NCBI GenBank assembly: GCA_028287605.1
Contig: JAQBPI010000095.1
Location: forward strand, 1-6,176
Origin: Chloroflexota bacterium
GTDB lineage: Bacteria > Chloroflexota > Dormibacteria > Aeolococcales > Aeolococcaceae
Reading direction: 5' to 3'
DNA length: 6,176 nt
The notes under the pieces are model-generated. The model worked only from the letters and a program-made list of their open reading frames with translations, did not search any database and had not been told where the DNA came from. The translations under genes were made by a program, and so were the position numbers. This document shows, one piece after another, positions 5,012-6,176 of this stretch (the first letter of the stretch is position 1; each line of letters opens with the position of its first letter).

Positions 5012-5701
5012 ATGAGCGCACCCGGCTGGATCACCTTCGACTGCTACGGCACCCTGGTCGACTGGAACCGTGGGATCACCGCGGCGATGGAGTCGGTCGC
5101 CCCCGGACGGGGCGCCGAGCTGCGCGCCCTCTACGAGCGTGTCGAGCCCGAGGTGCAGGCGGAGCGGCCCTTCCGCCGCTACCGCGAGGTCCTCGCCGAG
5201 GGGCTGCGGCGCAGCGCCCGCATCGCCGGGGTCGAGCTCGCCGCCGGCGACGACCGGGCGCTCGCCGCCAGCCTCCCGGAGTGGCCGGTGTTCGACGACG
5301 TCGGCCCCTCGCTCGGGGCGCTCCACGACGCCGGATACCGGCTCGCGGTTCTCTCCAACGTCGACCCCGACCTCTTCGCGGCCACCCGGGAGCGGCTGCC
5401 GGTGGAGATCGACCTGGTGGTGACCGCCGCGGACGTCGAGAGCTACAAGCCGGGGCTGGCTCACTTCGAGCGCTTCCGCGAGCTCTCCGGAGCGATCCCC
5501 CGGGAGTGGGTCCACACCGCGCGCAGCTGGTTCCACGACATCGTTCCCGCCCACCGGCTGGGGGTGCCGTCCGTCTGGGTCAACCGCGACCACGGCTCCG
5601 AGGACCCGGGCATGGCCACCGTGGTGATCCCCGACCTGATGACCCTTCCCGCGGTGGTCGACTCGCTGCTGCAGGGGGAAGACTCACGATCCAGGTGCTG
5701 A
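5012..5701 (+). CDS. HAD-superfamily hydrolase, haloacid dehalogenase type II-like
   Basis: This soluble HAD enzyme has 229 residues, normal for the group. Motif I is F-D-C-Y-G-T-L-V-D at 9-17, with nucleophile Asp10 and Tyr at +2, as in L-2-haloacid dehalogenases; phosphatases have Asp there. Motif II is L-S-N-V-D with Ser115-Asn116. Motif III is Lys146 in S-Y-K-P-G. The acidic motif is S-W-F-H-D-I-V-P-A with Asp176, followed by G-V-P-S-V-W-V-N-R at 184-192. The helical cap lies between about 20 and 92. Compared with Pseudomonas L-DEX, my alignment puts Trp173 at the place of Asn177, so true haloacid dehalogenation is not assured. Many relatives with S-x-x-H-D-I are annotated only as type II-like hydrolases. 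ATG 5012 is chosen over upstream GTGs because motif I then falls at the usual distance and a leaderless-type promoter sits 7 bases away. Confidence 0.9.
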   Translation: MSAPGWITFDCYGTLVDWNRGITAAMESVAPGRGAELRALYERVEPEVQAERPFRRYREVLAEGLRRSARIAGVELAAGDDRALAASLPEWPVFDDVGPSLGALHDAGYRLAVLSNVDPDLFAATRERLPVEIDLVVTAADVESYKPGLAHFERFRELSGAIPREWVHTARSWFHDIVPAHRLGVPSVWVNRDHGSEDPGMATVVIPDLMTLPAVVDSLLQGEDSRSRC

Positions 5702-5702
5702 C

Positions 5703-5744
5703 GGCCTGGGGGAGGCCCCCTCCACTCTGCGCGTCAGCGCGGAG
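5703..5744. terminator. two tandem hairpins between convergent genes
   Basis: The first hairpin is GGCCT (5703-5707) with AGGCC (5713-5717) around GGGGG; GGGGG (5708-5712) with CCCCC (5716-5720) is an alternative pairing. The second is an 8-bp stem (5725-5732 with 5737-5744, one G-T pair) around a GTCA loop. They begin one base after the HAD stop and end 27 bases before the stop of the minus-strand oxidoreductase. Both strands fold, so a bidirectional terminator is the likely role, though no T-run is present. Confidence 0.5.
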
Positions 5745-5771
5745 AGCCTGACCGGATGGCGGCACCCGTCC

Positions 5772-6176
5772 TCAGAGCTCGGCGGGTCCCGGCTCTCGAT
5801 CTCGCCGCCGTCCGCGGCGCGCCAGGATGCGGCCGGGGCCGGCGTCGGCGAGCACCCGCCGGGCGCAGTTGCGGCCGCCCATGCCGTGGACCCCTCCCCC
5901 GGGATGGGCGGAGGCGGAGCAGAGGTAGAGGCCGGCGAGCGGCATCCGGTGCCGCGACCAGCCCGGCAGCGGCCGGAAGACCGCCTGCTGGTCGAGCGCG
6001 TAGGAGCCGCCGGCGACGTCGCCCCCGACCAGGTTGGGGTTCTCCGACTCCAGGTCGGCGGGGGACCGCACCGCCATGCCCAGCACCCGTGACCGCAGCC
6101 CCGGCGCGTGCTCCTCGAGCCGGGCGAGCACGCGGTCGGCGACGCCGTCGCGCAGCGCCGCCCAGCCGTCGCCGCC
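5772..6176 (-). CDS. C-terminal part of a phytoene desaturase/PYROXD2-like FAD-dependent oxidoreductase (5' end outside window)
   Basis: The frame is open from the window edge to a TGA at 5774-5772, giving 134 residues of the C-terminus. It carries S-E-N-P-N-L-V-G-G-D-V-A-G-G-S-Y, then R-P-L-P-G-W-S-R-H-R-M-P-L-A-G-L-Y-L-C-S-A-S-A, and the family signature H-P-G-G-G-V-H-G-M-G-G-R-N-C-A about 40 residues before the end. That Gly-rich motif closes the FAD site in CrtI/PYROXD2-like amine-oxidase-fold proteins, which oxidise or desaturate hydrophobic substrates. Here the motif reads S-A-S-A-H where most relatives have G-A-G/S-T-H. The last 20 residues are a basic tail (A-R-R-G-R-R-R-D-R-E). The N-terminal Rossmann domain and start are not in view, so substrate cannot be guessed. 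It converges on the HAD gene with tandem hairpins between them. Confidence 0.88.
   Translation of the reverse strand, partial: GGDGWAALRDGVADRVLARLEEHAPGLRSRVLGMAVRSPADLESENPNLVGGDVAGGSYALDQQAVFRPLPGWSRHRMPLAGLYLCSASAHPGGGVHGMGGRNCARRVLADAGPGRILARRGRRRDREPGPAEL

Noticed and set aside
4037..5593. Long minus-strand open frame opposite the CxCGLYA and HAD genes
   Set aside because: Arg/Pro/Gly-rich shadow translation; the plus-strand genes have proper motifs and starts.
1..6176. CRISPR array, insertion sequence, tRNA or integrase traces
   Set aside because: No spaced direct repeats, terminal inverted repeats with a transposase, cloverleaf-like sequence or recombinase motif was seen; base use is uniform across the window.

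Overview
The window is very GC-rich chromosomal DNA (by eye well over 70% G+C, third codon positions almost all G or C). Genes are densely packed, with short proteins in the gaps. This fits Actinomycetota or another high-GC terrestrial phylum such as Dormibacterota (Chloroflexota relatives). The sequence alone does not decide between them. I see no mobile element, CRISPR array, tRNA or rRNA.

Layout: (1) 1-186, the C-terminal end of a membrane protein, probably a ChrA-type chromate transporter. (2) 237-1022, an alpha/beta hydrolase with an intact Ser-Asp-His triad. (3) 1092-1424, two very small genes: a 53-residue protein ending in a Cys-rich CCGxxGxPGC tail, and a 34-residue single-helix membrane protein resembling DUF6893. 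(4) 1435-3051 (minus), a LctP/LldP-family lactate/glycolate permease. (5) 3139-4182 (plus), divergent from it, an FMN-dependent 2-hydroxy acid oxidase/dehydrogenase of the LldD/glycolate oxidase family. (6) 4219-4362, a 47-residue Pro/Arg/Glu-rich protein with a strong Shine-Dalgarno. (7) 4369-4995, a protein of unknown function with CxCGLYA and GWRA motifs. (8) 5012-5701, a HAD-superfamily hydrolase of the haloacid-dehalogenase type II-like group. (9) 5772-6176 (minus), the C-terminal end of a phytoene-desaturase/PYROXD2-like FAD oxidoreductase that continues beyond the window.

The clearest functional unit is the divergent permease/oxidase pair. It would import an L-2-hydroxy acid (lactate or glycolate) and oxidise it to the 2-oxo acid. 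The two genes share one intergenic region of about 87 bp, and no regulator gene lies in the window. The remaining genes look like separate units.

The most interesting cross-cutting pattern is in the gene starts. Three starts (1092, 3139, 5012) lack a Shine-Dalgarno and have a GGCAnnAT element exactly 7 bases before the start codon, as expected for leaderless transcripts. Others (237, 3051 minus, 4219) have a Shine-Dalgarno and a TAnnCT-like hexamer 34-50 bases upstream. I found no clear new multi-gene system. The small proteins and the CxCGLYA protein are the least understood parts.
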